DNA from: Gottfriedia acidiceleris
GTDB taxonomy: Bacteria; Bacillota; Bacilli; Bacillales; Bacillaceae_G
DNA length: 64,000 nt
NCBI RefSeq assembly: GCF_002128425.1
Contig: NZ_NESS01000007.1
Span: 1,555 to 65,554 of the forward strand
Direction of reading: 5' to 3'
Part shown: positions 9,720 to 18,810 of the stretch, in pieces
How positions within the stretch are numbered: position 1 is the stretch's first letter
Layout: each line of letters begins with the position of its first letter
Made by a program: the position numbers and the translations under genes
Notes under the pieces: model-generated
What the model saw: only the letters and a program-made list of their open reading frames with translations
What the model was told of the DNA's origin: nothing
Databases searched by the model: none

Positions 9720-10811
9720 TTAGTTATATGTTAAACGCTCTACTGTTTCGCGATCTAATCGTTTGATTACTTCTACAATTAATTTAACTGTATTTTCATA
9801 GTCATCACGGTGTAGGATACCAGAATGAGAATGAATATATCTCGTTGGAATTGTGATTGCTAATGCTGGAACACCTTTCATAGTAAGATGCATTGAACCA
9901 GCGTCAGTTCCTCCGCCAGGCATTGATTCATATTGATATGGAATTCCAATTTCATCCGCTACATTTACTACAAATTCACGTAAATCTTTATGAGACACCA
10001 TTGATGCATCATATAATACGATTTGTGGGCCTTTGCCTAATTTACCTTGTGCTTCTCTTTCAGATACACCTGGCATGTCACCTGCAACACCGACATCTAA
10101 TGCAAAACCGATATCTGGTTCAATTTTATATGTAGATGTTTTTGCACCACGAAGTCCTACTTCTTCTTGTACAGTTCCAACTCCAAATACAATATTTGGA
10201 TGTGCTTGACCTTGTAATTGTTCTAAAACGTCAATTGCAATAGCACAACCGATACGATTATCCCAAGCCTTTGCTAATAATAATTTTTCGTTTTTCATCG
10301 TCTGGAATTCAAAATACGGAACAACTTGGTCTCCAGGACGAACCCCAAATTCTAATGCCTCTTCTTTACTTGAAGCACCAATATCAATAAACATATCCTT
10401 AATATCTACTACTTTTCTTCTTGCTTCTGCACTCATAATATGAGGCGGCTTCGAACCAATAATACCTGTAATATTACCTTCTTTAGTTGTAATGGTAACA
10501 CGTTGAGCAAGCATTACTTGCGACCACCAGCCACCAATTGTTTGAAAACGTAAAAATCCTTTGTCATCAATTTGTGTAACCATAAATCCAACTTCATCAA
10601 GATGTCCAGCAACTTCAATTCTTGGACCATTCGGGTCTCCGGTCTTAACTGCAATTAAGCTACCTAAGTTATCAGTTACAACCTCATCAGCAAGTGGAGT
10701 AATATATTTTCTCATTACTTCACGTGGTTCATGTTCAAATCCAGCTACGCCGTTTGCATCCGTTAGTTCTTTTAACATTTGTAACTTTGCATCTAAAGTA
10801 GACAAACTCAT
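9720..10811 (-). CDS. ysdC: M42-family metallo-aminopeptidase (YsdC-like)
   Basis: Cytosolic co-catalytic metal aminopeptidase of the M42 glutamyl aminopeptidase/endoglucanase-like family. The 363 residues carry the expected metal ligands and catalytic residues: GHLDEVGF (His near 69), AWDNRIG (Asp near 182), EEVGLRG (Glu pair near 214), LDVGVAGD (Asp near 238) and IHSHSGI (His near 325). Length is normal. The position downstream of sspI matches ysdC of B. subtilis, here separated by the betaine transporter. The gene diverges from nos. Substrate preference cannot be read from the sequence. Confidence 0.93.
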   Translation of the reverse strand: MSLSTLDAKLQMLKELTDANGVAGFEHEPREVMRKYITPLADEVVTDNLGSLIAVKTGDPNGPRIEVAGHLDEVGFMVTQIDDKGFLRFQTIGGWWSQVMLAQRVTITTKEGNITGIIGSKPPHIMSAEARRKVVDIKDMFIDIGASSKEEALEFGVRPGDQVVPYFEFQTMKNEKLLLAKAWDNRIGCAIAIDVLEQLQGQAHPNIVFGVGTVQEEVGLRGAKTSTYKIEPDIGFALDVGVAGDMPGVSEREAQGKLGKGPQIVLYDASMVSHKDLREFVVNVADEIGIPYQYESMPGGGTDAGSMHLTMKGVPALAITIPTRYIHSHSGILHRDDYENTVKLIVEVIKRLDRETVERLTYN

Positions 10812-10953
10812 CCATCCTTTTTTTTATTAAGATTATGTACAAATAACATTATACAATTTGGTATTCCTTTTGACAAAATTTTTAGATATTTCTTCGACCC
10901 TCGTATTAAAACATATAAATTTTATATTAATTTTCTCCAATTTATTTGTGGGG

Positions 10954-10959
10954 TATAAT
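10954..10959 (+). promoter_or_regulatory. Possible -10 box for nos
   Basis: TATAAT at 10954-10959 lies 54 bp before the nos start codon, in a plausible position. The -35 region (TTTTCT at 10931 for a 17-bp spacer) is a poor match, so the call is tentative. Confidence 0.35.
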
Positions 10960-11013
10960 AATGAAGCTTACAAATTATTACTAGATTTTTAAAATAACCA
11001 TCTGGAGATTAAT

Positions 11014-12084
11014 ATGATTACAACTTCTGCTTTATATAAAGAAGCATTTTACTTTATATCTCAATGCTATAAGGAACTCGATAAATCCGATCAAATAGAA
11101 AAACGATTAAAAAGTATCGAAGCTGAGATTCGAGATACTGGCTTTTACACTCATACTTATGAGGAGTTAGAGCACGGTGCGAAAATGGCGTGGCGCAATA
11201 GTAACCGCTGTATCGGCAGACTATTTTGGGATAAGCTTCATGTATTAGATGCTCGCCATATTAACGATGAGAAAAGTTTAGAGCACGACATATTGCATCA
11301 TATAAAATATGCTACAAATTCAGGTAAGATTCTCCCTACAATTACAATTTTCAAACCAGATCTAGGAACAAATAATTCTTTTAAAATCCATAATCACCAG
11401 CTTGTACGATATGCTGGCTATGAAACAGAAAATGGAATAATTGGAGACCCAAAATCGATCAAGTTTACAAAGGAATGTGAGAGCCTTGGTTGGAAAGGTA
11501 ATAGAACTAACTATGATATTTTGCCTATTGTTTATTCCCTAGACAATCATGAACCAAACTTTTTTACGATTCCGAATGAAATCGTACTTGAAGTACCGAT
11601 CGAACACCCTGAATATGATTTTTCCTCTCTAAATACTAAATGGTATGCTGTTCCGATGATATCAGATATGATTCTAGAGATTGGTGGTTTATCTTATAGT
11701 GCTGCCCCTTTTAATGGATGGTATATGGGAACTGAAATCGGTGCTCGAAATTTTGCTGATGAATTTCGTTATAATCTTTTGCCTAAAGTAGCAAAAATTA
11801 TCGGCCTAGATACAAAAAGAAATAGTACACTATGGAAAGATCGTGCACTAGTTGAATTAAATATAGCCGTTTTATATTCATATAAAAAAAATGGTGTTAG
11901 CATTGTGGATCATCATTCAGCTGCACAGCAATTTTTCCAATTTGAAAAACAAGAAGAATCATGTGGACGTGACTTAACTGGGAATTGGAAATGGTTAATC
12001 CCTCCTATGTCGCCTGCTACAACAGATATATTTCATAAACGATATGATGATACAACGTTTAAGCCAAATTTCTTTCCAAGATAA
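11014..12084 (+). CDS. nos: Bacterial nitric oxide synthase, oxygenase domain only
   Basis: Haem enzyme that oxidises L-arginine to citrulline and NO using a separate reductase. The 356 residues match the bacterial NOS oxygenase family. AWRNSNRCIGR holds the proximal haem thiolate (Cys66), and GWYMGTEIGARNFAD contains the arginine-binding Glu. The C-terminal WKWLIPPMSPATT stretch is the conserved pterin-side region. No reductase domain is fused, as usual in Firmicutes. In bacilli NO from this enzyme has been linked to oxidative-stress and antibiotic protection. The gene stands alone with its own terminator. Confidence 0.96.
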   Translation: MITTSALYKEAFYFISQCYKELDKSDQIEKRLKSIEAEIRDTGFYTHTYEELEHGAKMAWRNSNRCIGRLFWDKLHVLDARHINDEKSLEHDILHHIKYATNSGKILPTITIFKPDLGTNNSFKIHNHQLVRYAGYETENGIIGDPKSIKFTKECESLGWKGNRTNYDILPIVYSLDNHEPNFFTIPNEIVLEVPIEHPEYDFSSLNTKWYAVPMISDMILEIGGLSYSAAPFNGWYMGTEIGARNFADEFRYNLLPKVAKIIGLDTKRNSTLWKDRALVELNIAVLYSYKKNGVSIVDHHSAAQQFFQFEKQEESCGRDLTGNWKWLIPPMSPATTDIFHKRYDDTTFKPNFFPR

Positions 12085-12099
12085 TCATTGACTATAGAT

Positions 12100-12150
12100 A
12101 AAACCTTAATGGACTGACTCATTTGTAGTTAATTCATTAAGGTTTTTACT
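12100..12150 (+). terminator. Terminator of nos
   Basis: A perfect 12-bp stem (12100-12111 with 12135-12146) is followed by TTTTTACTTTT on the plus strand, 16 bp beyond the nos stop codon. Confidence 0.85.
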
Positions 12151-12213
12151 TTTATTTGATACAATATTAAGTATCAGCATAATTTTCTAAAAATTATATA
12201 AAGGAGTAATTCA

Positions 12214-13035
12214 ATGATTCTATTTCAAAATGACAATATCACAGTATTTCAAAGTGCATTATATCAAACAAACTCAACCGTTGTAACAACCGACGATTGT
12301 ATCATTATTATTGATCCAACTTGGTTACCACACGAAATAAATGAGATAAAAGAGTTTGTTGAATTAATTAAAAATGAACGTCCAATTTATTTATACTTTA
12401 CACATGGAGATTTTGATCACATTATAGGTTATTATGCATTTCCTAATGCAAAGACGATTGGTAGTGAAAATTTACACAACCATCCTGAAAAAGAAATTAA
12501 ACTATCTAAAATTCGTCAATTTTACAATGATAATTATATTAATCACGCCTGGCCAATTCAATTTCCAAAAATTGATTTGATTATTAGGGAAGATGGTCAG
12601 GAAATTAAAATAGGACAGACAACATTAAGATTTTATCATTCTCCTGGTCATACTAAAGATGGTTTATTCCTCTATATTGAGACTTTAAGAATATGGATTA
12701 CAGGGGATTATTTATCTGACTTTGAACTTCCAATTGTATTTGATAGTGTAACAAGTTATTACAATACTTTAGATAAGGCAGAAGAACTTATTGGTAAGTT
12801 TGAATTGTCATTGTTAGTGCCAGGCCACGGTCAAGTTTCATCAAATAAAGTAGAGATTGCTGCACGAATTGAGCTAGGTAGAAGTTACTTAAAAAGACTT
12901 CAAAAAGCTGTACAGAATAATAATGAGGCAGAAATAAATTCATTAGAAAAAGAGTTTTTATTTCCATCTGGGTTCACAAAATATTGTCATGAATCAAACG
13001 TTAATAACATGAAAAAAGAATTTAGTTTCGTTTAA
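12214..13035 (+). CDS. Metallo-beta-lactamase-fold hydrolase
   Basis: A 273-residue MBL-fold protein of unknown substrate. Metal-site motifs are visible in order: THGDFDH (about residues 67-73), HSPGH (about 145), TGDYLSD (about 168) and VPGHG (about 209). The first motif is HxDxDH rather than the usual HxHxDH, so one zinc ligand is Asp instead of His. The C-terminal 55 residues are helical and charged. GGAG stands eight bases before the ATG. It has its own promoter region after the nos terminator, and converges on rplT. Hydrolase activity is inferred from fold only. Confidence 0.75.
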   Translation: MILFQNDNITVFQSALYQTNSTVVTTDDCIIIIDPTWLPHEINEIKEFVELIKNERPIYLYFTHGDFDHIIGYYAFPNAKTIGSENLHNHPEKEIKLSKIRQFYNDNYINHAWPIQFPKIDLIIREDGQEIKIGQTTLRFYHSPGHTKDGLFLYIETLRIWITGDYLSDFELPIVFDSVTSYYNTLDKAEELIGKFELSLLVPGHGQVSSNKVEIAARIELGRSYLKRLQKAVQNNNEAEINSLEKEFLFPSGFTKYCHESNVNNMKKEFSFV

Positions 13036-13064
13036 GAAATCTATTCAAATAAAGAAAACTTGCC

Positions 13065-13176
13065 GATTGGCAAGGCTTAAGGCGAAGACAGAGGTTTAGT
13101 TGCACTTATACTTTATTCCTAAAATTGGATACCACGTCGAATTCACTTCCTCGTTGCCAATTTATACTTTAAAGTG
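13065..13176 (+). repeat. Intergenic palindromic repeat, copy A
   Basis: About 112 bp sharing a strongly conserved core with copy B near 26.1 kb, including TAGTTGCACTT, TTTATTCCTAAAATTGG, TACCACG and GCCAATTTATA. Nested inverted arms pair: CACTT/AAGTG (13103-13107 with 13172-13176) outside AAATTGG/CCAATTT (13122-13128 with 13157-13163). A hairpin CTTGCC-GATT-GGCAAG (13059-13074) overlaps the left end. Copy A has about 17 extra bases in the central loop. It encodes no protein. Confidence 0.75.
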
Positions 13177-13180
13177 AAAA

Positions 13181-13213
13181 AAAATCCTTAACAAATGTTA
13201 AGGATTTTTTAAA
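13181..13213. terminator. Bidirectional terminator for MBL gene and infC operon
   Basis: A 12-bp stem (13181-13192 with 13197-13208) is flanked by an A-run on the left and a T-run on the right. It serves the two converging transcription units. Confidence 0.85.
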
Positions 13214-13218
13214 TGAAA

Positions 13219-13575
13219 TTATTTTAGGTTAGCTTTTGCAGCGTTTGCTAATTCAGCAAATGCTTTTTCGTCAGCAACAGCTAGGTCAGCTAACATTTTA
13301 CGGTTAACTTCGATACCTGCTAATTTTAATCCGTGCATTAAACGGCTGTAAGAAAGTCCGTTCATACGAGCAGCCGCGTTGATACGAGTGATCCATAATT
13401 TACGGAAATCACGTTTCTTTTGACGACGGTCACGGTAAGCATACATTAATGATTTCATAACTTGTTGGTTTGCAACTTTGAATAATGTATGTTTAGAACC
13501 GTAATAACCTTTTGCTAATTTAATAACCTTTTTACGACGAGCGCGTGTAACTGTACCGCCTTTAACTCTTGGCAT
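13219..13575 (-). CDS. rplT: 50S ribosomal protein L20
   Basis: Large-subunit ribosomal protein needed for early 50S assembly. The 118 residues match bacterial L20 over the whole length: MPRVKGG start, basic N-terminal helix rich in Arg/Lys, and globular C-terminal half with [19 protein letters not shown]. It is the last gene of infC-rpmI-rplT. In bacilli L20 also represses its operon by binding the leader upstream of infC; a matching attenuator is present here. Confidence 0.98.
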   Translation of the reverse strand: MPRVKGGTVTRARRKKVIKLAKGYYGSKHTLFKVANQQVMKSLMYAYRDRRQKKRDFRKLWITRINAAARMNGLSYSRLMHGLKLAGIEVNRKMLADLAVADEKAFAELANAAKANLK

Positions 13576-13617
13576 ATTGTTTCCCTCCTAGATATCTATC
13601 TAATACGTTTATCGTTC

Positions 13618-13818
13618 TTATTTCATGTTTGTAAGCATAAAGCGGATACGTTTGAAATCGCCTTTGCTTACTAATGAAGCTTTACGTAATTTACGTTTTG
13701 CTTTTGTAGATTTGTTAGCGAATAAGTGGCTAGTGTATGCACGACCACGTTTTAATTTACCAGATCCAGTCTTTTTAAAACGTTTTGCTGAACCACGGTG
13801 AGTTTTCATTTTAGGCAT
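13618..13818 (-). CDS. rpmI: 50S ribosomal protein L35
   Basis: A 66-residue basic ribosomal protein ([18 protein letters not shown]). The start is placed at the ATG at 13818 because GAGGAGG lies just before it; the longer in-frame ATG upstream overlaps the ribosome binding site itself. Second gene of the infC operon, 42 bp before rplT. Confidence 0.97.
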   Translation of the reverse strand: MPKMKTHRGSAKRFKKTGSGKLKRGRAYTSHLFANKSTKAKRKLRKASLVSKGDFKRIRFMLTNMK

Positions 13819-13841
13819 ATCGTGTTTCCTCCTCAAATAAA

Positions 13842-14357
13842 TTACTTTTCGTTTTTAGGTGCTAAAACTAAGAACATACTACGACCATCCATTTTTGGGT
13901 GTGACTCAACAGTTGCAACTTCTGCACAAGCAGTTGAGAAACGATCAAGTACTCTTTGTCCTATTTCCTTATGCGTAATAGCGCGTCCTTTGAAGCGAAT
14001 AGACGCTTTAACTTTATCGCCTTTTTCTAAGAACTTAATTGCATTACGAAGCTTTGTGTTAAAGTCATGTTCATCAATTGTAGGACTTAAACGAACTTCT
14101 TTCATGCTAATAATTTTTTGGTTTTTACGGCTCTCTTTGTCTTTCTTTTGTTGCTCGAAACGGAATTTTCCGTAGTCCATAATACGACATACAGGTGGTT
14201 TTGCCGTTGGTGCTACCATCACTAGATCAAGATTAACATTCGAAGCTAACTCAAGAGCCTCTTGTTTTGTCTTGATTCCAAGTTGATCTCCGTTAGGACC
14301 AATTAATCGAACTTCACGAGCACGAATTCCATCGTTTACCATCATGTCTTTGCTAAT
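13842..14357 (-). CDS. infC: Translation initiation factor IF-3, ATT start
   Basis: IF-3 binds the 30S subunit and checks the start codon. The 171-residue product begins [19 protein letters not shown], matching the family N-terminus, then the helical linker (about 75-90) and the C-terminal domain ([26 protein letters not shown]). No ATG fits: the family N-terminus begins at ATT (14357), with GGAGGTG seven bases upstream. A rare ATT start is well known for infC and in E. coli gives autogenous control by IF-3. First gene of infC-rpmI-rplT. Confidence 0.95.
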   Translation of the reverse strand: MSKDMMVNDGIRAREVRLIGPNGDQLGIKTKQEALELASNVNLDLVMVAPTAKPPVCRIMDYGKFRFEQQKKDKESRKNQKIISMKEVRLSPTIDEHDFNTKLRNAIKFLEKGDKVKASIRFKGRAITHKEIGQRVLDRFSTACAEVATVESHPKMDGRSMFLVLAPKNEK

Positions 14358-14424
14358 AGTAAAACACCTCCAAGGTATTGTAAGAATGATCTTAATTTGT
14401 ATCGTTGAAGCAATCATAACCCAA

Positions 14425-14600
14425 CAAAAAAGTGTGGGTATATAAATACACCCACACTGACAGTATCAAAGTAATTAATGATTCTGTTACCTGATAACAG
14501 CATATGGCGTCATCCAGGTGAGAAGCGGGTGCTTCTTCTTCAACAAATAAGTATTCTTTTCTTTCGTTACTATAACATAGCGACATGATGTTGTCAATAT
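14425..14600 (-). promoter_or_regulatory. Leader of infC operon with attenuator (L20-leader type)
   Basis: On the minus strand a 9-bp stem AGTGTGGGT/ACCCACACT (arms 14431-14439 and 14450-14458) is followed by TTTTTTG, about 70 bp before infC. Upstream are GC-richer segments (ACCTGGATGACGCCATATGC and a TTATCAGGTAAC element) that can fold into alternative structure. Position and layout match the L20 autoregulatory leader of Bacillus, where excess L20 promotes termination. The 5' end is approximate. Confidence 0.8.
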
Positions 14601-14678
14601 TCGTATGCTTTGTTCGCAACGAAATTTATTATATCAAAGAAACTTATTTATGACAATGCTTTTTTTTATTATAAATTT

Positions 14679-15512
14679 TCATTTCAGCTTTTCCTTTGAA
14701 AACTCTTGTAATGTATGTATTAGGACTCTTTCTTGAAAGATATTTTGAAGTGTTATGATTAATGAAATATCGACTGATGAAGTGTATAAATGAATTCTTT
14801 TAGGTGCAATTGCCGTTAAGGGCAAAATTAATTCGTTGTCTATATATTCCCTATTTTCCACTTGTTTACCATATTCTTTTAACATATCTTTAGAAATTGG
14901 TAAAAATAGATGATCATATACGCTAAACTTTCCATCAAACACTATATGCACATGAGGAATAAGCGCATCCGTTTTAAGTACTTGCTGTCTTAAGCTCTCA
15001 ATAAGATTCTGGTATTCGTTTTCTAATTTGTATTCATCTATTGCAATTTCACAAACGTAGGCTAACTGCTTATAATATTCCTTCAAACGAAATGTAATAA
15101 ATGAATCGAAGCTAAAATTTACTCCATCTTTTAAATACTCAGAAAGTGCATATGAAACTAAATTCTTACTTCTACGAATTTTTTTCTGGTTTGGTATGCT
15201 TCTTCTCGTTCCTCTTAATAATGACTGTGCAATAGGTATGATTTGACTTTGCTCGTCTTCCTCATAGAAAAAAGATGTATGTAAAATGGATTGAATCCAT
15301 TTATCTTCTTTTTGAAGTAAAATAAATTGTACTAGTGTCGGAACTAAAATACTTTTTATTAAATCTTCAGTGTTTTGAGGAAATGTGATTAAAATTGTAT
15401 TGATTTTGTGTCTTCTTAAAATGTATGGTCTCGATTGCTTTTTTAAGCGTTTTTGTAATCGTTCGTAGACATAAGCTGCGTCAATGGGTTCATTGAAAAA
15501 AATTTCAATCAC
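14679..15512 (-). CDS. ytxC: YtxC-like sporulation protein
   Basis: A 277-residue protein of the YtxC family, recognised by position downstream of dnaI and by family features: an N-terminal region rich in basic residues (YERLQKRLKKQSRPY), a long helical middle and a C-terminal part ending LIHTLQEFSKEKLK. Its biochemical role is not established; the family is listed as sporulation-related. In B. subtilis thrS follows ytxC; here the next gene is infC. A terminator separates it from dnaI, so it has its own promoter, probably in the 110 bp upstream. Confidence 0.75.
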   Translation of the reverse strand: MIEIFFNEPIDAAYVYERLQKRLKKQSRPYILRRHKINTILITFPQNTEDLIKSILVPTLVQFILLQKEDKWIQSILHTSFFYEEDEQSQIIPIAQSLLRGTRRSIPNQKKIRRSKNLVSYALSEYLKDGVNFSFDSFITFRLKEYYKQLAYVCEIAIDEYKLENEYQNLIESLRQQVLKTDALIPHVHIVFDGKFSVYDHLFLPISKDMLKEYGKQVENREYIDNELILPLTAIAPKRIHLYTSSVDISLIITLQNIFQERVLIHTLQEFSKEKLK

Positions 15513-15565
15513 CCTGTTCCCCCCTTTCTAGCACCACCTAGTCCTATATATATTAAAGAAATAAT

Positions 15566-15612
15566 TAAAAAATGACGCAAAATCACTTAGTAATTTGTGA
15601 TTTTACGCCATT
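15566..15612 (-). terminator. Terminator of dnaB-dnaI
   Basis: A 14-bp stem with one G-U pair (15573-15586 with 15597-15610) is followed on the minus strand by ATTTTTTAATTA, between dnaI and ytxC. Confidence 0.8.
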
Positions 15613-15623
15613 TTTTGTTTTTT

Positions 15624-16559
15624 TTATGAATGTCTTAAATTTGAACCCGAAATCTTAACTGGTTTTGCTAAAAATTTAACTCGATCTACAATACGTGCTG
15701 CTTTAACTCTTTCTTCTTCTCCGCGTTGAGAATATGTTAAGTGATGCTCTAACTGATTTAAATCAGCATTAGATGTAAAGAAAGTAGGCAATTTTTCTAG
15801 CATACGGTATTGAAGAATGGTGCCTAATATTTCATCTCTTGCCCAACTAGACATTTGTTCTGCACCAATATCATCTAACATAAGAACTTCCACTTTTTTA
15901 ACAGCTTCAATTTTTTCCTCTAACGTACCTTCACTAATAGAGCTTTTTAGTTCACGTAAAAATTCTGGTAAATAAACAAGCATAGAAGTTATTTCTTCCT
16001 CTGCTAGTTCATTTGCTATCGCTCCAAGAATAAACGTTTTTCCTACCCCAAATGGACCATGTAAATATAAACCTTGAGCCATTTTTCCTTTTTCATAGTT
16101 CATAATAAACTGTCTTGCAGCAGAAATTGCTTCAAAACGGCCAGGGTCTTCTAAAGACAAGTTTGACATTGAAGCTTGAAGCACGTCCTTTGGTAAGTAC
16201 ATGCATTTTATCAATGACTCATGTTTTTTGCGTTTATCATTTTTAACACCATTTGGACAACGATCATATTGAACATCGATGCGTTTGCCTTGAATAATCA
16301 AGTGAGGATGATAACCATGCACCATATTTTTACATTCATTAAAAGATGGGCAATCTTCACAATTTACGCTTTGTCCAATATATTCATATAGCTTAACTAG
16401 GCTACTATCAATCATTTGTTCCGTAATTTCATTTTTGTGCTCATCTAAAAACGAAATTATTTTTGGGTGACTACGGACTTCTTGTCGCATTTTTTGAAAT
16501 GTGTCCTGGAATTGTTTGTTTTTCATTAATGCACTAAATGCGTTTTGAATAGGTTCCAT
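15624..16559 (-). CDS. dnaI: Primosomal protein DnaI, helicase loader
   Basis: AAA+ ATPase that loads the replicative helicase at origins and restart sites, working with DnaB and DnaD. The 311 residues have an N-terminal helicase-binding domain with a zinc-binding cluster (CEDCPSFNECKNMVHGYHPH, about 73-95) and a C-terminal ATPase domain with Walker A GPFGVGKTF (about 168-176), Walker B VLMLDDIGAE (about 230) and sensor/arginine region SQRGEEERVKAARIVDR. Length is typical. It starts 14 bp after dnaB, with GGAGG before the ATG. Confidence 0.96.
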   Translation of the reverse strand: MEPIQNAFSALMKNKQFQDTFQKMRQEVRSHPKIISFLDEHKNEITEQMIDSSLVKLYEYIGQSVNCEDCPSFNECKNMVHGYHPHLIIQGKRIDVQYDRCPNGVKNDKRKKHESLIKCMYLPKDVLQASMSNLSLEDPGRFEAISAARQFIMNYEKGKMAQGLYLHGPFGVGKTFILGAIANELAEEEITSMLVYLPEFLRELKSSISEGTLEEKIEAVKKVEVLMLDDIGAEQMSSWARDEILGTILQYRMLEKLPTFFTSNADLNQLEHHLTYSQRGEEERVKAARIVDRVKFLAKPVKISGSNLRHS

Positions 16560-16573
16560 TAGCGTCCTCCCAT

Positions 16574-18001
16574 TTAACGTTTCTTTTTATTTTTAAACAT
16601 TTCTAGTTCTTTTTCTAATCGTTTTCGTTCTTCATCTATCGAAGAATCATTATTTTTATTTTGAGTTGCTTGTGCATTCTGTGAATCATTCGATTCATTT
16701 GATTGAAGCCAGTCAGGTACAATCTCAGTTCGAATTGTTTTATTTCGCCTATTACTTGAGCGAGCTTTAGCAGCAGTAGCACTCTGTTTAGTTTCTTCAA
16801 ACTCTTTACGTGCAAGATCCATAGCCTGTTTAACTGTTATTACACCTTTTCGTGCCCAATGACTAGCTATCTTAATTACGTAATTTCTAGAAAGTTTTTT
16901 ATCTAAACGGATCATTACATAATCAATTAACACATTTGCGACTCCAGGTAGAAGCTTTTGATCAATCATAATCTCTTCAATAATTTTCAAATCAGCTTCA
17001 CTTGGTTCAGCTCCACCAGATATCTCCTTAAGGTACCTGCGAGGAGATATTGTTTCAAAGCAATGAATTAATTTTTCTTCTTGAGTTAATGGCTCCTGGA
17101 CCATTTGCCTATGCTGGATTGGTTGAACCTTTTCTACGATCGTAGGCAGAGCTTCATGATGTTGGAATTGATACCAGTCCCTTGCTTCAAGTCGAAGAGT
17201 CTCAATATTAATTTTATTATTTTCATTTAATGAGCGCATAACAATCGTTTTCATTTGGATTGGATTTATTCCATATAAAAATGCAAGTTTTAAAATAGTT
17301 TCTTTTACTTCTGTAGTAAATGCTCTTTTTGGAACAAACGAATCAGAAAGTCCATCTAAAAATAAAGCATAGTCAAACTCTTCCATTTTGACAGATATTT
17401 TAATTGGCTGATTATCTTGTAAAATTCTAGTATCATTAGACGTAGAAAGATCGTTACTTTGCTGAATTTCATTTAATTGCTCAACTGTAATTGCTTGGAA
17501 TACCGAATCAAATGAACGTGAAATCTCACGAAACCCTTCTTTCGAAAATGCTTGTCTACTAAAAAAGGTTTTAGTTCGTTGATATTGTGTTTTTCCAATT
17601 GTTTTAAATAGAAAGATATTTAGGATAGGGTCTTCGAAAAAAGAATGAGGATCTAGCGGAGATTGAAGCTCATAAAGAAGCTTTTTTGTACTATTTTCAA
17701 ATCCTTCATAAACTTTAAGTAAGCCGATTCCTTCAAGGATTAATCTTTGTTCATAAATTGATTTTAAATTGCTTTTCATTCCAAGCATTAAAGAATGATG
17801 TGTTAACGTATTAGGATTAAGGTCCGTTTGCTCACATTCACTCCATAGTGTCATATATAAACTTAAAGCTTGACTACCAATTATTGGTTGATACAACATC
17901 GTCAATACTTGCCTATGAAAATTATGTAAATACCCAGCTGCCATTACAGTATAAGGATCCGCAGGTAGAACATCCATCCAATGTTGCTTATCAATAGACA
18001 T
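16574..18001 (-). CDS. dnaB: Replication initiation and membrane attachment protein DnaB
   Basis: Firmicute DnaB (not the helicase), which with DnaD and DnaI loads helicase at oriC and on restart structures. The 475 residues show the DnaD/DnaB-type winged-helix N-terminal region (about 1-130), a second DnaB/DnaD-type domain (about 290-410, with YVMIRLDKKLSRNYVIKIASHW) and a basic, low-complexity C-terminal tail. It lies between nrdR and dnaI, the order of B. subtilis. The gap to nrdR is 36 bp and the three genes are probably cotranscribed. Confidence 0.95.
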   Translation of the reverse strand: MSIDKQHWMDVLPADPYTVMAAGYLHNFHRQVLTMLYQPIIGSQALSLYMTLWSECEQTDLNPNTLTHHSLMLGMKSNLKSIYEQRLILEGIGLLKVYEGFENSTKKLLYELQSPLDPHSFFEDPILNIFLFKTIGKTQYQRTKTFFSRQAFSKEGFREISRSFDSVFQAITVEQLNEIQQSNDLSTSNDTRILQDNQPIKISVKMEEFDYALFLDGLSDSFVPKRAFTTEVKETILKLAFLYGINPIQMKTIVMRSLNENNKINIETLRLEARDWYQFQHHEALPTIVEKVQPIQHRQMVQEPLTQEEKLIHCFETISPRRYLKEISGGAEPSEADLKIIEEIMIDQKLLPGVANVLIDYVMIRLDKKLSRNYVIKIASHWARKGVITVKQAMDLARKEFEETKQSATAAKARSSNRRNKTIRTEIVPDWLQSNESNDSQNAQATQNKNNDSSIDEERKRLEKELEMFKNKKKR

Positions 18002-18037
18002 TCAAACATTCCTTTCTTGTATCAAAAGAGCGAAGTA

Positions 18038-18508
18038 TTATTCGTCTTTACCTCGCTCTTTGTTAATTAAATCTTTTAATTCATCAATGAATACATTAAT
18101 ATCTTTAAATTGACGATAAACAGACGCAAATCGTACGTATGCAACTTCATCAACCTTAGATAAATGCTCCATTACCATTTCGCCTAGAACTTCACTCGGA
18201 ACTTCTGATGTTCCACTATTTTTCAGTTCTTTTTCAATGCTATGAATAATGTCTTCTAGCTGAGATAAAGAGACAGGGCGTTTTTCACACGCTTTAATCA
18301 GTCCCCTTAACATCTTATCTTTACTAAATTCTTCACGAGCTCCCTCTTTTTTTACAACTAAAATAGGATTATCTTCAACTCGCTCGAAAGTTGTAAAACG
18401 ATGCTGACATTCTTCACATTCACGTCTTCTTCTAATTGAACGACCATCATCAACTGGTCTACTATCAAGTACTCTTGTCCCATTAAAGTTACACGTTGGA
18501 CATCTCAT
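18038..18508 (-). CDS. nrdR: Transcriptional repressor NrdR
   Basis: Zinc-finger/ATP-cone repressor of ribonucleotide reductase genes. The 156 residues begin with the four-Cys zinc ribbon ([14 protein letters not shown]) and continue with the ATP-cone domain (about 46-136, containing [15 protein letters not shown]). By family knowledge it binds NrdR boxes when dATP is high. It heads nrdR-dnaB-dnaI, coupling dNTP control to replication initiation, as in other bacilli. Length is normal. Confidence 0.97.
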   Translation of the reverse strand: MRCPTCNFNGTRVLDSRPVDDGRSIRRRRECEECQHRFTTFERVEDNPILVVKKEGAREEFSKDKMLRGLIKACEKRPVSLSQLEDIIHSIEKELKNSGTSEVPSEVLGEMVMEHLSKVDEVAYVRFASVYRQFKDINVFIDELKDLINKERGKDE

Positions 18509-18769
18509 CGTTATAGTTCAACTCCAAACACTTAATTGTTTAAACGTATTATTATAACTCTATACTATAACAAATTCAAAATAAACTAAAGTTTATTTCG
18601 TGCTGTTGAATAAGAAGTTGTTAATTCAATGGAAATATTTTTCACTATGTAAAGCTAGTTCATTCTCCAAAAGAAGAGTATTGAAAACTAGATGGTTTAA
18701 TTAATCTAATTTTCGCTTCATATATAACCTAAACGAGGCATTATGCCATCCTATTTAAATTAATTTAAA
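18509..18769. other. Intergenic region upstream of nrdR
   Basis: About 260 bp without a gene-like frame. It should hold the promoter of nrdR-dnaB-dnaI at its left side; I see no clear consensus promoter and no repeat. Confidence 0.4.
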
Positions 18770-18802
18770 AACAAAAAAGAGAGATGAAAAATCACCTCTC
18801 TC
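18770..18802 (-). terminator. Terminator of speD
   Basis: A 9-bp stem (18779-18787 with 18792-18800, one G-U pair) is followed by TTTTTTGTTTTT on the minus strand, just after the speD stop codon. Confidence 0.8.
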
Positions 18803-18810
18803 AATTTTCT

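Noticed and set aside
14392-14619. Minus-strand open frame of 75 codons upstream of infC
   Set aside because: It lies in the attenuator leader, includes the terminator hairpin, and has no ribosome binding site or family features.
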